Origin: Polaromonas sp. AET17H-212
Lineage (GTDB): Bacteria > Pseudomonadota > Gammaproteobacteria > Burkholderiales > Burkholderiaceae_C
DNA length: 64,000 nucleotides
Direction: 5' to 3'
NCBI RefSeq assembly: GCF_002379085.1
Contig: NZ_NBZW01000012.1
Coordinates: 62,001-126,000, forward strand
How positions within the stretch are numbered: the stretch's first letter is position 1; each line of letters begins with the position of its first letter. A program made the position numbers and the translations under genes. The notes below the pieces were generated by a model. That model saw nothing but the letters and a program-made list of their open reading frames with translations. It was not told the DNA's origin and ran no database searches. This document shows, in pieces, positions 55,177 to 63,696 of this stretch.

Positions 55177-55638
55177 TCAAACCTCCTGCGAATAAACGAT
55201 GAAGCCCGTGTGTTGGGCCACCTTGTCATAAAGCAGCCGGCCGGCTGAATTGGTGGTGTGTGTTTGCCAGTACACCCGTTTGATGCCCGCAGCCTTGGCC
55301 TGCTCGTACACCCCCTCGATGAGCGCGCGTCCGACGCCCTTGCCGCGTGCGGCTGGATCGGTGAAGAGGTCTTGCAGGTAGCAGGTGAGCTCGATGCGGG
55401 TGGTGCTGCGGTGATACAGGTAGTGGGTCAGGCCACACAGCTTGCCGTCGCGCTCGGCGACCAGCGCAAAGACGGGTTCGGCCGGGTCGAAAAAGCGCTG
55501 CCAGGTGGTTTGCGTGATCTCCGGGGCCAGCGCGGTTTTCCCCTCGCGGCCGTAGAACGCGTTGTAGCCGTTCCAGAGCGGCGTCCAGGCGGTGAGGTCG
55601 GTTTCGCGAAGCGGGCGAATGTGAATCGCAGAGGCCAT
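55177..55638 (-). CDS. GNAT-family N-acetyltransferase
   Basis: A 153-residue GNAT protein: IHIRPLRETDLTAW at the start, YLQDLFTDPAARGKGVGRALIE (the acetyl-CoA pyrophosphate loop RGKGVG) and the C-terminal YWQTHTTNSAGRLLYDKVA. It would acetylate an amine, substrate unknown. ATG 55638 is preferred; an in-frame TTG nearer the upstream gene is possible. It is the last gene of a five-gene minus-strand operon. Confidence 0.88.
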   Translation of the reverse strand: MASAIHIRPLRETDLTAWTPLWNGYNAFYGREGKTALAPEITQTTWQRFFDPAEPVFALVAERDGKLCGLTHYLYHRSTTRIELTCYLQDLFTDPAARGKGVGRALIEGVYEQAKAAGIKRVYWQTHTTNSAGRLLYDKVAQHTGFIVYSQEV

Positions 55639-55658
55639 GGTGGCGTGGGTCCTTGTTG

Positions 55659-56666
55659 TCAATGGGCGGCTTTGCCTTCATAGACGCGCGCCAGCAGCAG
55701 CCCGAAAGCGGGCAGGCTGGCTGCTGGCGTGGGGCGAAGCACGCCCTGCGCCTGCAAGATGGCAATCAGCTTTTTGGGAGCCACCTGCTTGTCGCCGACG
55801 ATCTCGACATGGCCTGCACCCACCTCGACCCGCCGGGTGCGCCCATCGGCCTCCACGATGGGGTGGCGTTGCTCTGCCAGTGAAAAAATATCGTCGCCTT
55901 CCACACAGCGCCCGTTTTCTTCACGCCGGCAGGTGCCGCGCTCGTCGGTATCAATCTTCAGGTGGCTGGCCACCTGCGGCGCCAAGGGGCCGGGCTCGCG
56001 AATGAAGCGCGACGAATAGGTGATGTCCGCCCACTTCGCGCCGGTGGCCACATAGCAGCTCAAGGGCAGCATGCCCAGGGTCAGCGGGTACAGCCAGGTC
56101 TTGCCGCAGGTCCTGGCCGAGTCGATGCCGGAGAAGGGCCCCGAGACGGTCACCAGCCGCAGATCGACAGGCCGCACCGGCGGCGGCGGGTTTGACGGTT
56201 CCGTCATCGACTTGCGCGCAATCAGCGCACCCTGGCTGTGCCCGATCACGGTGATCTGCGGCACGCGCGATTGCGCGGCCAGCTGCTGGACGGCCTGCCG
56301 GAGTTCGTCGGCTGCCGTTGCCAGCCGGGCACGGTCGTCATAGGTAAAGCAGGCCGTCTGCTGGCCGTGAAAGGCCAGCACCTGGGCCAACCCCCGGAAC
56401 TGGCCGGAGGAGCCGAAGCAGCCATGCACCAGCACCTGCACCGGCTGCGTCGAATCAAGCCGCAGGCTGCGGTCGGCGTTGTCCGTGCAGGGCCCCAAGC
56501 CGGGAATCTGGAGGGTGATGTCAGGCGCGGGCAGGCGGCCTTGTTCCAGATCGACGGTGTTCATCGCCTGTTTTGAAGCACAGCCGCCGAGCAGGCCCAA
56601 CAGGCCAAGCAGGGGAATCCAGCCGGCCCGACGCTGAAGGCCGGTGCGTGCCGCTGCGCGGCTCAT
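55659..56666 (-). CDS. Lipoprotein alpha/beta hydrolase (esterase-like)
   Basis: The 335-residue protein has a lipoprotein signal with lipobox LGGC near residue 28 and an alpha/beta hydrolase core: VQVLVHGCFGSSGQF, VIGHSQGALIA (nucleophile Ser in GHSQG, near residue 145) and a C-terminal GAGHVEIVG with the catalytic His. It should act at the membrane face of the envelope on an unknown ester. It overlaps the OsmC gene stop (ATGA), so expression is coupled to the rest of the operon. Confidence 0.83.
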   Translation of the reverse strand: MSRAAARTGLQRRAGWIPLLGLLGLLGGCASKQAMNTVDLEQGRLPAPDITLQIPGLGPCTDNADRSLRLDSTQPVQVLVHGCFGSSGQFRGLAQVLAFHGQQTACFTYDDRARLATAADELRQAVQQLAAQSRVPQITVIGHSQGALIARKSMTEPSNPPPPVRPVDLRLVTVSGPFSGIDSARTCGKTWLYPLTLGMLPLSCYVATGAKWADITYSSRFIREPGPLAPQVASHLKIDTDERGTCRREENGRCVEGDDIFSLAEQRHPIVEADGRTRRVEVGAGHVEIVGDKQVAPKKLIAILQAQGVLRPTPAASLPAFGLLLARVYEGKAAH

Positions 56667-57139
56667 GCCAGCGCACCATACACCGGCTCGCAGCGCACCT
56701 CGGTCTTCACAGAGTTGGCGATGAAGCAGGCATCGTGCGCCTCGTGGTGCAGGCTGTCCAGCTCTTCGCGGGTCGGCTGGCGCTCGCCGGAAAACTCCAC
56801 GTCGGGGCGCAGCGTCACCTGGGTCATGGCGACCTTGCCTTCAGAATTCTTTTCCATGACGCCCTCCGCGGCGTCGAAATAACGGTCCACGCAGAACTTG
56901 CGCTTGGCCGCGATCGACAGAAACCACAACATGTGGCAGCTCGACAGCGAAGACACAAAGGCTTCTTCCGGGTCCAGCGCCGCAGCGTCGGACATCGGCA
57001 GCGGCACCACGTGCGGTGACGACGAGCCGGGCACCTCCAGGCCCCCGTCAAAACGCAGCAGGTGCCGGCGGCTGTAGCGGTTGCCCGCAAAGTCGCCTTC
57101 GTTGCGCAGCCATAAAACTTCAGCGGTGTAGTGGGCCAT
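56663..57139 (-). CDS. OsmC-family peroxiredoxin-like protein
   Basis: A 158-residue OsmC/Ohr-fold protein with the catalytic cysteines in SSLSSCHMLWFLSIAA (near residue 62) and HEAHDACFIANSVKTE (near residue 140). These usually reduce organic hydroperoxides. The ATG at 57139 directly follows the dehalogenase stop. It sits in the operon between that enzyme and the lipoprotein hydrolase. Confidence 0.88.
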   Translation of the reverse strand: MAHYTAEVLWLRNEGDFAGNRYSRRHLLRFDGGLEVPGSSSPHVVPLPMSDAAALDPEEAFVSSLSSCHMLWFLSIAAKRKFCVDRYFDAAEGVMEKNSEGKVAMTQVTLRPDVEFSGERQPTREELDSLHHEAHDACFIANSVKTEVRCEPVYGALA

Positions 57140-57141
57140 GG

Positions 57142-58053
57142 TTATTTGAAGAAGGTGTGCAGGGCGTGCGCCGTTTCCAGCGGCAGCTCTTCGGGAATGA
57201 AATGCCCGGCCGGCAGGGCCTGGCCGCTGACGATGCCGGCGCATTGCGCCTGCCAGAGATCCAGCGGCTGGAACAGCTGCTGCACCACACCGCGCTCACC
57301 CCAGAGCACATGGGTGTCGCAGGCGATCTTCTCGCCGCGCGCGCGGCTCTCGCGGTCATGCACCAGGTCGATGCCGGCGCTGGCGCGGTAGTCCTCGCAG
57401 GCGGCGTGGATCGCCTCGGGTGTGCAGAAGCAGCGTTCGTACTCGCTCAGCGCCTCGGGCTCGATGTAGCTCAAGCCGCGGCTGCCCCAGCCGCCGAGCT
57501 TGGCGTGCAGGTAGGCGACGGCGCAGCCGCCAATCATGGTTTCGGGCAGCGGGTTGGGCTGGATCAGGTGGAACCAGTGGTAATAAGCGGTGGCAAAACG
57601 CATGTCGGTGGCGTTGTACATGTCCAGCGTGGGCGCAATGTCGATCAGGCACAGCCGGTCCACGCGCCCGGGGTGGTCCACGGCGAGGCGGTGCGCCACG
57701 CGGCCGCCGCGGTCGTGGCCGCACAGGAAAAAATTGCCGCGGCCCAGCGCGTCTATCACGGCCACGGCGTCCTGCGCCATGTTGCGTTTGCTGTAGTTGC
57801 TGTGGTCGGGCAGGCCGGCCACCTTGGACGAGTCGCCGTAGCCGCGCAGGTCGGGCAGCACCAGGAAAAAATGCGCCTGCAGCGCCAGCGCCACGCGGTG
57901 CCACATCACATGGCTTTGCGGAAAGCCGTGCAGCAGCAGCAGGGTCGGGCCGGCGGCGTTGCCGCCGTAGCGGGCGAAGATGGACGTGCCGTTGACTTCG
58001 AAGTCGCGCGCCTCGAAGCCTTCAAACCAGGCCTGCGGCAGGGTGGACGCCAT
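57142..58053 (-). CDS. Fluoroacetate dehalogenase-like alpha/beta hydrolase
   Basis: The 303-residue protein matches the fluoroacetate dehalogenase family residue by residue: nucleophile Asp114 with Arg115 and Arg118 in CGHDRGGRV, acid Asp138 in LIDIAP, the halide-binding His159-Trp160 in YYHWFHL with Tyr222 in EDYRA, and catalytic His in PAGHFIPEE near 281. These equal D110, R111, R114, D134, H155, W156, Y219 and H280 of the characterised enzyme with an offset of about 4. It would turn haloacetate into glycolate. ATG 58053 follows the NTF2-like gene by 2 bp. Confidence 0.87.
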   Translation of the reverse strand: MASTLPQAWFEGFEARDFEVNGTSIFARYGGNAAGPTLLLLHGFPQSHVMWHRVALALQAHFFLVLPDLRGYGDSSKVAGLPDHSNYSKRNMAQDAVAVIDALGRGNFFLCGHDRGGRVAHRLAVDHPGRVDRLCLIDIAPTLDMYNATDMRFATAYYHWFHLIQPNPLPETMIGGCAVAYLHAKLGGWGSRGLSYIEPEALSEYERCFCTPEAIHAACEDYRASAGIDLVHDRESRARGEKIACDTHVLWGERGVVQQLFQPLDLWQAQCAGIVSGQALPAGHFIPEELPLETAHALHTFFK

Positions 58054-58055
58054 GC

Positions 58056-58556
58056 TCAGTGCCCGCCCTGTTTGCGGCGCGCCAGGTAGGTGTGCAGGTT
58101 GGCCGCCGCCGTCCTGCGCACCTTGTTGCGCAGAAAAGGTGTCCAGCCCAGCAGCAGGCCCGGCGTGCCCAGCGCCTGGCGTGCCCAGGCCCAGAAGTCG
58201 AAGCGGTCGCGGTGGGTGGCGATCAGCCCCTGCGGCGTGAAGGTGAAGCGCCCGTCGATCACGTTGTGCACCATGCGCCCGGTGGCGCTGAAGCGGTAAT
58301 GCGCCTCCCAGTGCGCCTGGCCGGCGGCCGCATCGGCCTGGACGTCGCTGTAGTCGAGTTTCCACACATCGCGCCCCTTGGCCCGGGTGGCGTCGCACAA
58401 CATGTGCCACATGCCGGTGACCTGCTCGTGCCCGCGCAGCGAAAAAGCCTCGTCGTCAAAGGAGGCGTCGGGTGCATAACACTGGGCCATGGTGTCCGGG
58501 TCCAGGCGCGCGAAGGCGCTGTAGAACTTCTCCAGGGTTTGCTCGTTGGGATGCAT
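58056..58556 (-). CDS. NTF2/SnoaL-like protein
   Basis: A 166-residue nuclear-transport-factor-2-like cone-fold protein: [31 protein letters not shown] at the N terminus (seen over residues 8-38) and the [24 protein letters not shown] block. Such proteins bind small hydrophobic ligands or act as isomerases/hydratases. It is the first gene of the dehalogenase operon and diverges from the luciferase-like gene. The start ATG is at 58556. Confidence 0.8.
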   Translation of the reverse strand: MHPNEQTLEKFYSAFARLDPDTMAQCYAPDASFDDEAFSLRGHEQVTGMWHMLCDATRAKGRDVWKLDYSDVQADAAAGQAHWEAHYRFSATGRMVHNVIDGRFTFTPQGLIATHRDRFDFWAWARQALGTPGLLLGWTPFLRNKVRRTAAANLHTYLARRKQGGH

Positions 58557-58710
58557 AAACGCTTTCGGAAGTGAAGGAGCACGGAGAGGGATCAACCCGC
58601 GAAATCGTACACCGTCCGGATGCGCCTGCGCAGCGACCTGTAACAGGCGCAGGCACCCGGGCGACAGGCCGGGCATTGACAATGTGCCAATGCGACCCAT
58701 CTGCTCCCCC

Positions 58711-59694
58711 ATGATCCCATTTTCCGTTCTGGACCTCTCCCCCATCGTGGAGGGCAGCGACGCCGCGCAGTCCCTGCGCAACACCCTGGACCTGGCGCAA
58801 CACGCCGAACGCTGGGGCTTCCAGCGTTACTGGCTGGCCGAGCACCACGGCATGGCCGGCATTGCCAGTGCGGCCACGGCAGTTGTCATGGCGCATGTGG
58901 CCGGCGGCACCTCGCGCATCCGCGTCGGGGCCGGCGGCATCATGCTGCCCAACCATTCCCCGCTGGTGATTGCCGAGCAGTTCGGCACGCTGGAGTCGCT
59001 GTTTCCGGGCCGCATCGACCTCGGGCTGGGCCGGGCGCCGGGTTCCGACCAGGCGACGGCACGCGCGCTGCGGCGCGACCTGAACGCCGACCCCAACGAG
59101 TTTCCGCAGGACGTGGTCGAACTCATGCATTACTTCGATCCGGTGTCCGAGGGCCAGCGCGTGCGCGCCGTGCCTGGCGCCGGCCTGAAGGTGCCGCTCT
59201 GGATTCTGGGCTCCAGCCTGTTCGGCGCGCAGCTGGCGGCCCAGCTCGGCCTGCCATTTGCCTTTGCCTCGCACTTTGCGCCGGCGCAGATGATGCAGGC
59301 CATCGAGGTCTACCGCGGCCGCTTCCGCCCCTCGGAGCAACTGGCGCGCCCCTATGTGATGCTGGGCTTCAATGTGTTTGCGGCCGACAGCGACGAACAG
59401 GCGCAGCTGCTGTCGTCGTCGATGCAGCAGGCCTTTGTCAACCTGCGCAGCGGCCGGCCTTCGCGCCTGCAGCCGCCGGTGGCCGGCTACGAGGAGCGTC
59501 TGACGCCGCCCGAGCGCGCCATTCTGGAGCAGACATTGTCGTGCTCGGCCATTGGCGCCCCGACGACGGTGCGCCATGCGCTGGAGGCCTTCGTGGCCCG
59601 CACCGGCGCCGACGAGCTGATGATCACCTCACAAATCTTCGACCACAAGGCGCGCCTGCGCTCCTACGAGATCACGGCCGGCCTGCAGGGCTGA
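58711..59694 (+). CDS. LLM-class flavin-dependent oxidoreductase
   Basis: The 327-residue protein belongs to the luciferase-like monooxygenase family ([61 protein letters not shown]). It uses FMNH2 and oxygen to oxidise an unknown substrate. It reads away from the dehalogenase operon across 154 bp. An inverted copy of the ~95-bp repeat follows it. Confidence 0.9.
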   Translation: MIPFSVLDLSPIVEGSDAAQSLRNTLDLAQHAERWGFQRYWLAEHHGMAGIASAATAVVMAHVAGGTSRIRVGAGGIMLPNHSPLVIAEQFGTLESLFPGRIDLGLGRAPGSDQATARALRRDLNADPNEFPQDVVELMHYFDPVSEGQRVRAVPGAGLKVPLWILGSSLFGAQLAAQLGLPFAFASHFAPAQMMQAIEVYRGRFRPSEQLARPYVMLGFNVFAADSDEQAQLLSSSMQQAFVNLRSGRPSRLQPPVAGYEERLTPPERAILEQTLSCSAIGAPTTVRHALEAFVARTGADELMITSQIFDHKARLRSYEITAGLQG

Positions 59695-59739
59695 AACCGC
59701 CGGGGGCAGCGAGCCAACGCGCAGATTCTCTCCAATCGA

Positions 59740-59832
59740 GCAGGGGCCGCGGAACCGGCTTTGCCGGGCCGCAGGCGCAGCGGCCCCCTCGGGGGGCAGG
59801 GAGCTACACGCAGTGAGCGACCGTGGGGGCTA
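59740..59832 (-). repeat. ~95-bp dispersed intergenic repeat, copy C (inverted)
   Basis: Read on the minus strand the sequence is TAGCCCCCACGGTCGCTCAC and continues through the GTGTAGCTCCCTGCC core, the C/G-run hairpin and CCGGTTCCGCGGCCCC. Its first TAG is the stop codon of the FKBP gene, exactly as the copy at 44791 supplies the dsbA stop. It lies between two convergent genes. Confidence 0.75.
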
Positions 59833-60267
59833 CTTCTTGACCGAGAGCAATTCAATCTCGAACTGCAGCGTGGCGTTCGGCGGAATCACGCCGCCCGCGC
59901 CGCGCGAGCCGTAGGCAATCGCTGCCGGGCAGGTCAGTTTGGCCTTGCCGCCCACCTTCATTTTCTGCACGCCTTCGGTCCAGCAGGGGATCACGCGGTT
60001 CAGCGGAAATTCGGTCGGTTCATTGCGCTTGTAAGAGCTGTCGAACTCCTTGCCGTCCGGAAAGCTGCCGCGGTAGTGCACCTTGACGGTGTCGGTGGCG
60101 GCCGGGCTGGCGCCGCTGCCGTCTTTCAGCGAGCGGTAGACCAGCCCGCTGGCCGTGACGGACGCACCGGCCTCCTTGGCCGCGGCGGCCGCAGCCGCAT
60201 CGGCTTGCGCCCAGGCGGCGGGCAGAACAAACAATGACAAAACGCTGGCGCAGAGAATGGATCGCAT
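59830..60267 (-). CDS. FKBP-type peptidyl-prolyl isomerase
   Basis: A 145-residue protein with a signal peptide (MRSILCASVLSLFVLPAAWA) and an FKBP domain: TVKVHYRGSFPDGKEFDSSY, LNRVIPCWTEGVQKMKVGGK and CPAAIAYGSRGAGGVIPPNA. It should assist folding in the periplasm. GAGGAATT precedes the ATG. Its stop TAG coincides with the first bases of repeat copy C. Confidence 0.92.
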   Translation of the reverse strand: MRSILCASVLSLFVLPAAWAQADAAAAAAAKEAGASVTASGLVYRSLKDGSGASPAATDTVKVHYRGSFPDGKEFDSSYKRNEPTEFPLNRVIPCWTEGVQKMKVGGKAKLTCPAAIAYGSRGAGGVIPPNATLQFEIELLSVKK

Positions 60268-60373
60268 GAGAATTCCTCGGGTGATATTTGAACGGCCAAT
60301 TGACCGGGATGCAGCCATGTTAGCGCGCTCCAGGACGTAACACGATGTGAGCAACTGTTGGGGGTCTTCAGAT

Positions 60374-60551
60374 CAGCCGGGGCCGCGGATCTGGCTTCGC
60401 CAGTCCGCAGGCGCAGCGGCCCCCGAGGGGCTGGAGCCTGCGGCTCCAAAGCTGCTTGAGCAGCTTTGGACAGGCGACAGAAGCGAAGCCTCTGGCGAGC
60501 GGCGGCCTGCAAGGCCTCGCGCAGTACGCGAAGCGACAAGCGTGGGGGCCA
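60374..60551 (-). repeat. ~95-bp dispersed intergenic repeat, copy D, extended
   Basis: The ends match copies A-C (GGGGCCGCGG at one end, CGTGGGGGCC at the other), but the middle is longer by about 85 bp and contains extra hairpins (GGAGCCTGCGGCTCC and AAAGCTGCTTGAGCAGCTTT). It lies directly after the stop of the following minus-strand gene. Confidence 0.6.
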
Positions 60552-60555
60552 GTTT

Positions 60556-61371
60556 CTACCGCGGCGCGTCGCGCAGCAGGTCCCGGTTGTCGTTCCACCA
60601 CGGGTCGTTGACGCCTTCGAGCAGCTTGTCGAAGGCAAACGCCTTCTGGCTGATCACCAGCCGGGCCGCACAGCGCCGCACGGCGTGAAAGGATTCGTCC
60701 GTGCTGTCCAGCGGCGGACAGCGGGCGCGGAGCTTCTGGTAATAGTAGGGCGGCCAGGTGCCGGTGGTGTTGACCTCCTGGCCCGACAGCCAGTACACCC
60801 CGTTGCCGCGGCTGGCCCTCCAGCGCTCGTACACCGGCGCGGGCAGGCCCTGCTTGACAAGGTAGTTGCGCAGCCCGTCGGTGGGCGCCTTGTCCGGCGC
60901 GGACCCCGGCGCTTGTTGCAGGCCCATCCGCCCGGCGGGCAGCAGGCGCCAGGCGCCGGCCAGCCAGACGATGGCGCAGGGCCCCGAGCAGTCGGCGGTG
61001 GTGACCGTGTGCGGGTACAGGGCGGCCAGGGTGTCGGCCAGCAGCAGGGCTTCCGCGGTGTCGCCGCCTGAAATGGCCAGCTCGACCCGGCCCAGGGCGT
61101 GCCAGGCGTCGGCCGGTTTGCGCCGCACCAGCTCGGTCAGGCGGGCGGTGTCCCCCGGCAGCAGCTCGCCGCTGATCGTCAGGCTGCGGGCCACACCGGC
61201 CAGCGGGCCGTCCGGGAAGGGGTTGCCGTAGCTGAACTCCAGCGCATGGGCGCAAGGCAGGGCCAGCAAGGAACCCAGCAGGGACAGCCGCCACACCGGT
61301 GCGGGGCCTGGCACGCGGCCTGCCGCAGCATGGCGGTGCCAAAGCGTCTGGAGCCAGCGGAGTGTCAGCAT
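60556..61371 (-). CDS. ClpP-fold periplasmic protein (COG3904-like)
   Basis: A 271-residue protein with a likely signal sequence (WRLSLLGSLLALPCAHA after a basic start) and a ClpP/crotonase-like middle: RSLTISGELLPGD, ALGRVELAISGGDTAEALLL and TTADCSGPCAIVWLAG, similar to the SxCASACxxIFLAG block of COG3904. A Ser nucleophile cannot be assigned with certainty. No function known. ATG 61371. Confidence 0.6.
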   Translation of the reverse strand: MLTLRWLQTLWHRHAAAGRVPGPAPVWRLSLLGSLLALPCAHALEFSYGNPFPDGPLAGVARSLTISGELLPGDTARLTELVRRKPADAWHALGRVELAISGGDTAEALLLADTLAALYPHTVTTADCSGPCAIVWLAGAWRLLPAGRMGLQQAPGSAPDKAPTDGLRNYLVKQGLPAPVYERWRASRGNGVYWLSGQEVNTTGTWPPYYYQKLRARCPPLDSTDESFHAVRRCAARLVISQKAFAFDKLLEGVNDPWWNDNRDLLRDAPR

Positions 61372-61551
61372 TCAATCCTTGTGAAACCCGCCAGTCGCGC
61401 TGGGGTTCTTGTGGCAAAAAAACAAAACAACTTTACCCGTCCCGAACCTGCGGCGCTGCAGGGCAAGGCCTACTTTACACAGCCCGGGGTTGGCGCCGCA
61501 GGTGGGGCCCTCGCCGCGGCGCGGGCTTACGGTCAATTCTTTACACCTACC

Positions 61552-61611
61552 GTTCGGGCTGAGCCTGTCGAAGCCTTGTAGTCCTTCGACAAGCTCGGGG
61601 TGAACGGAACT
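61552..61611. repeat. Inverted pair of TCGAAG repeats
   Basis: CCGTTCGGGCTGAGCCTGTC at 61552 and the oppositely oriented TTCGACAAGCTCGGGGTGAA near 61589 face each other across ~12 bp, so the transcript can fold into a long hairpin. A single copy is at 44925. It resembles REP-type doublets. Confidence 0.65.
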
Positions 61612-61638
61612 GACTGAACCAACTAAGCAGCATGGGGC

Positions 61639-62154
61639 TTAGGGCTGGTTGGCCAGCAGTTGCACCAGCCGCTGCAGCGCATGGTGCACCGTGGCCGACC
61701 GCACGGCCGCGCGGTCGCCGTCGAAGTGTTGCCTCTCGCTGCTGACCTGTCCGTCCACCATGAAGCCGAACCACACGGTGCCCACCGGTTTGGCGCGGCT
61801 GCCGCCGGTGGGGCCGGCCACACCGGTCACCGCCACGGCGACCCGGGCTCTGGAATGCTGGATGGCACCCTGCACCATGGCGCGCGCGACTTCCTCGCTG
61901 ACTGCGCCGTGGGCGGTGAGCAGCGCCGCGGCCACGCCCAGCATCTCGGTCTTGGCCTCGTTGGAGTAGGTGACAAAGCCGCGCTCGAACCAGTTGCTGG
62001 AGCCGGCCAGGTCGGTGCAGGCGGCACTGATCATGCCGCCGGTGCAGCTTTCGGCGGTGGCCAGCAGCCAGCCTTTTTGGAGAAGCACATCGGCCAGCAG
62101 ACCCACCAGGACGGGCGAAGACAGCTCACTTTTTGGGAGTATTGATGGGTTCAC
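61639..62154 (-). CDS. pncC: Nicotinamide-nucleotide amidohydrolase (CinA C-terminal type, PncC)
   Basis: The 171-residue protein is a stand-alone CinA C-terminal domain: ATAESCTGGMISAACTDLAGSS, FVTYSNEAKTEMLGV and VAGPTGGSRAKPVGTVWFG. It deamidates NMN to NaMN in NAD recycling. The start is a GTG that overlaps the pgpA stop by 4 bp (GTGA). It lacks the N-terminal CinA domain. Confidence 0.93.
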   Translation of the reverse strand: MNPSILPKSELSSPVLVGLLADVLLQKGWLLATAESCTGGMISAACTDLAGSSNWFERGFVTYSNEAKTEMLGVAAALLTAHGAVSEEVARAMVQGAIQHSRARVAVAVTGVAGPTGGSRAKPVGTVWFGFMVDGQVSSERQHFDGDRAAVRSATVHHALQRLVQLLANQP

Positions 62155-62699
62155 CAGAAACTCCAGGCGGCGAGCACCAGCAGCGTGCAGAACGCCGCCG
62201 CAAAATCGTCCAGCATGATGCCGAAACCGCCGCGCCAGCCAAAACCCTTGAAGGTCCGGTCGGCCCAGGCCATGGGGCCGAACTTCACCGCGTCAAAAAA
62301 GCGGAACAGCACAAAGGCCGCGAGCTGGCCCCACAGGCCCGCCGGCATGACCAGCCAGAGGATGAGCCAGAAGGCCACGATTTCGTCCCAGACGATGCTG
62401 CCGGGGTCGGCCACGCCCATGTTTCTGGCTGTCACCGTGCTGGCCCACCAGCCCAGCAGCGTGGCCACGGCAACCAGCAGCCCCATCTGCGGCGTGCTCA
62501 GCCAGGGCGCCATTGCCAGAAAGGCCAGCCAGGCCCACAAGGTGCCGGCGGTGCCGGGTGCCACCGGGCTCAGGCCGGAGCCGAAGCCCAGCGCCAGCAG
62601 GTGGGCCGGGTGCGCCAGCATGAAGCGGGCCGTGGGCCGGCGCGGCGGCGCCGGATTCGGCACGCCCGGAAAGGCAGGGGTTTCGTTCGGTGGGGGCAT
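62151..62699 (-). CDS. pgpA: Phosphatidylglycerophosphatase A
   Basis: A 182-residue membrane protein matching PgpA: HLLALGFGSGLSPVAPGTAG near residue 33, the Asp/Glu block DPGSIVWDEIVAFWLILW near residue 97 and FRFFDAVKFGPMAWADR near residue 138. It removes the phosphate from phosphatidylglycerophosphate in phosphatidylglycerol synthesis. In many relatives thiL lies just upstream, but here a repeat and an unrelated hydrolase gene lie there. Confidence 0.93.
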   Translation of the reverse strand: MPPPNETPAFPGVPNPAPPRRPTARFMLAHPAHLLALGFGSGLSPVAPGTAGTLWAWLAFLAMAPWLSTPQMGLLVAVATLLGWWASTVTARNMGVADPGSIVWDEIVAFWLILWLVMPAGLWGQLAAFVLFRFFDAVKFGPMAWADRTFKGFGWRGGFGIMLDDFAAAFCTLLVLAAWSFW

Positions 62700-62788
62700 G
62701 GTGTGTGGGGAGCGGGTGCGCAGGCGGCGAAGCGATTCTATTTCATGCGTAAAAATGGCACGCAGCCCAATGGCTGCATACGCAAACA

Positions 62789-62805
62789 GCTATGTTTTTC
62801 ATAGC
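62789..62805. repeat. GCTAT-type perfect palindromic repeat
   Basis: GCTATG-ttttt-CATAGC, six-base perfect arms, between the pgpA start and the next hydrolase gene end. Confidence 0.6.
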
Positions 62806-62808
62806 GTC

Positions 62809-63696
62809 TCAAGGAGTGGGGCTTTCTTCCAGCACCGCCCGCAACACGGCATCAAAGGCCTGCGGCTGCTCGAACTGCACCCAGTGGCCCGCGTTGTCTA
62901 TCCAGTGCATGCCGCGAAAGTGGGGTGCCGACTGCAGGGCCAGCGCGAGCGCTTCCTGCCGCTCGCGGTAGAGCGCGTCTTCACGGCCGTAAATCGCGTA
63001 CACCGGACAGCGCACCTCGGCCAGTGTGCGCGCCAGCACGTCGGTGTAGGCCAGGCGCCGGCCCTTCATGCGGTCGCGCAACGTGTTGTCGCTGTGCACG
63101 CGCAGCGCCAGCGCGGTGATGGCCTCGGGCCGGTAGAGCATCAGCGCGGCCAGGTTCTTGCGGTGCACGGCCTCGCGTTCGGCCGGGTCGGGCAGGTGGC
63201 GCCAGGCCGTGAGCGTGACGGTGTTTCTCGACGCCACGCCCAGGCCGGGGGAACCGACGAGCACCAGCCGCGCCACGCGGGCCGGCCACTGCGCCGCCAG
63301 AAAGCCGGCGACCATGCCGCCGAAGGAAAACGCCACCAGGTCGCAGGCGGCATCGCCCAGCAGCACCTGCAGACCCGCTTGCACCGGGGCGGCCAGCGCA
63401 TCGGCGTCGTTGCCGCTGGCGGGCGGTGCCGAGTCCCCAAAACCCGGCAGGTCGGCGGCCAGCACCTGGCGGCCACTGCCCACCAGAGATTCGATGTTGC
63501 GCAGCCAGTGGGTCCAGCTGCCGCTGCCGCCGTGCAGCAGCACCACCGGCAGGTGCGGCGCGCCGGCCAGCGCCGGATCGGGCTGCCACCGGTGCCAGAC
63601 CATGCTGCCGCTGCCGCAGGGGGTTTCGAGGCGGGTGGCGTTGGTCAGCAGGCGCTGGACGTCGGGGGGCGGGGCGAGTGGCGTGTCGGCTTGCAT
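62809..63696 (-). CDS. Alpha/beta hydrolase
   Basis: The 295-residue protein has LPVVLLHGGSGSWTHW (oxyanion HG) near residue 50, ADLPGFGDS near 80, LVAFSFGGMVAGFL (nucleophile Ser in FSFGG) near 118, and a C-terminal DNAGHWVQFEQP with the catalytic His. It resembles meta-cleavage product hydrolases, but no linked catabolic genes fix the substrate. ATG 63696 is chosen over an upstream extension with no homology. Confidence 0.85.
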   Translation of the reverse strand: MQADTPLAPPPDVQRLLTNATRLETPCGSGSMVWHRWQPDPALAGAPHLPVVLLHGGSGSWTHWLRNIESLVGSGRQVLAADLPGFGDSAPPASGNDADALAAPVQAGLQVLLGDAACDLVAFSFGGMVAGFLAAQWPARVARLVLVGSPGLGVASRNTVTLTAWRHLPDPAEREAVHRKNLAALMLYRPEAITALALRVHSDNTLRDRMKGRRLAYTDVLARTLAEVRCPVYAIYGREDALYRERQEALALALQSAPHFRGMHWIDNAGHWVQFEQPQAFDAVLRAVLEESPTP

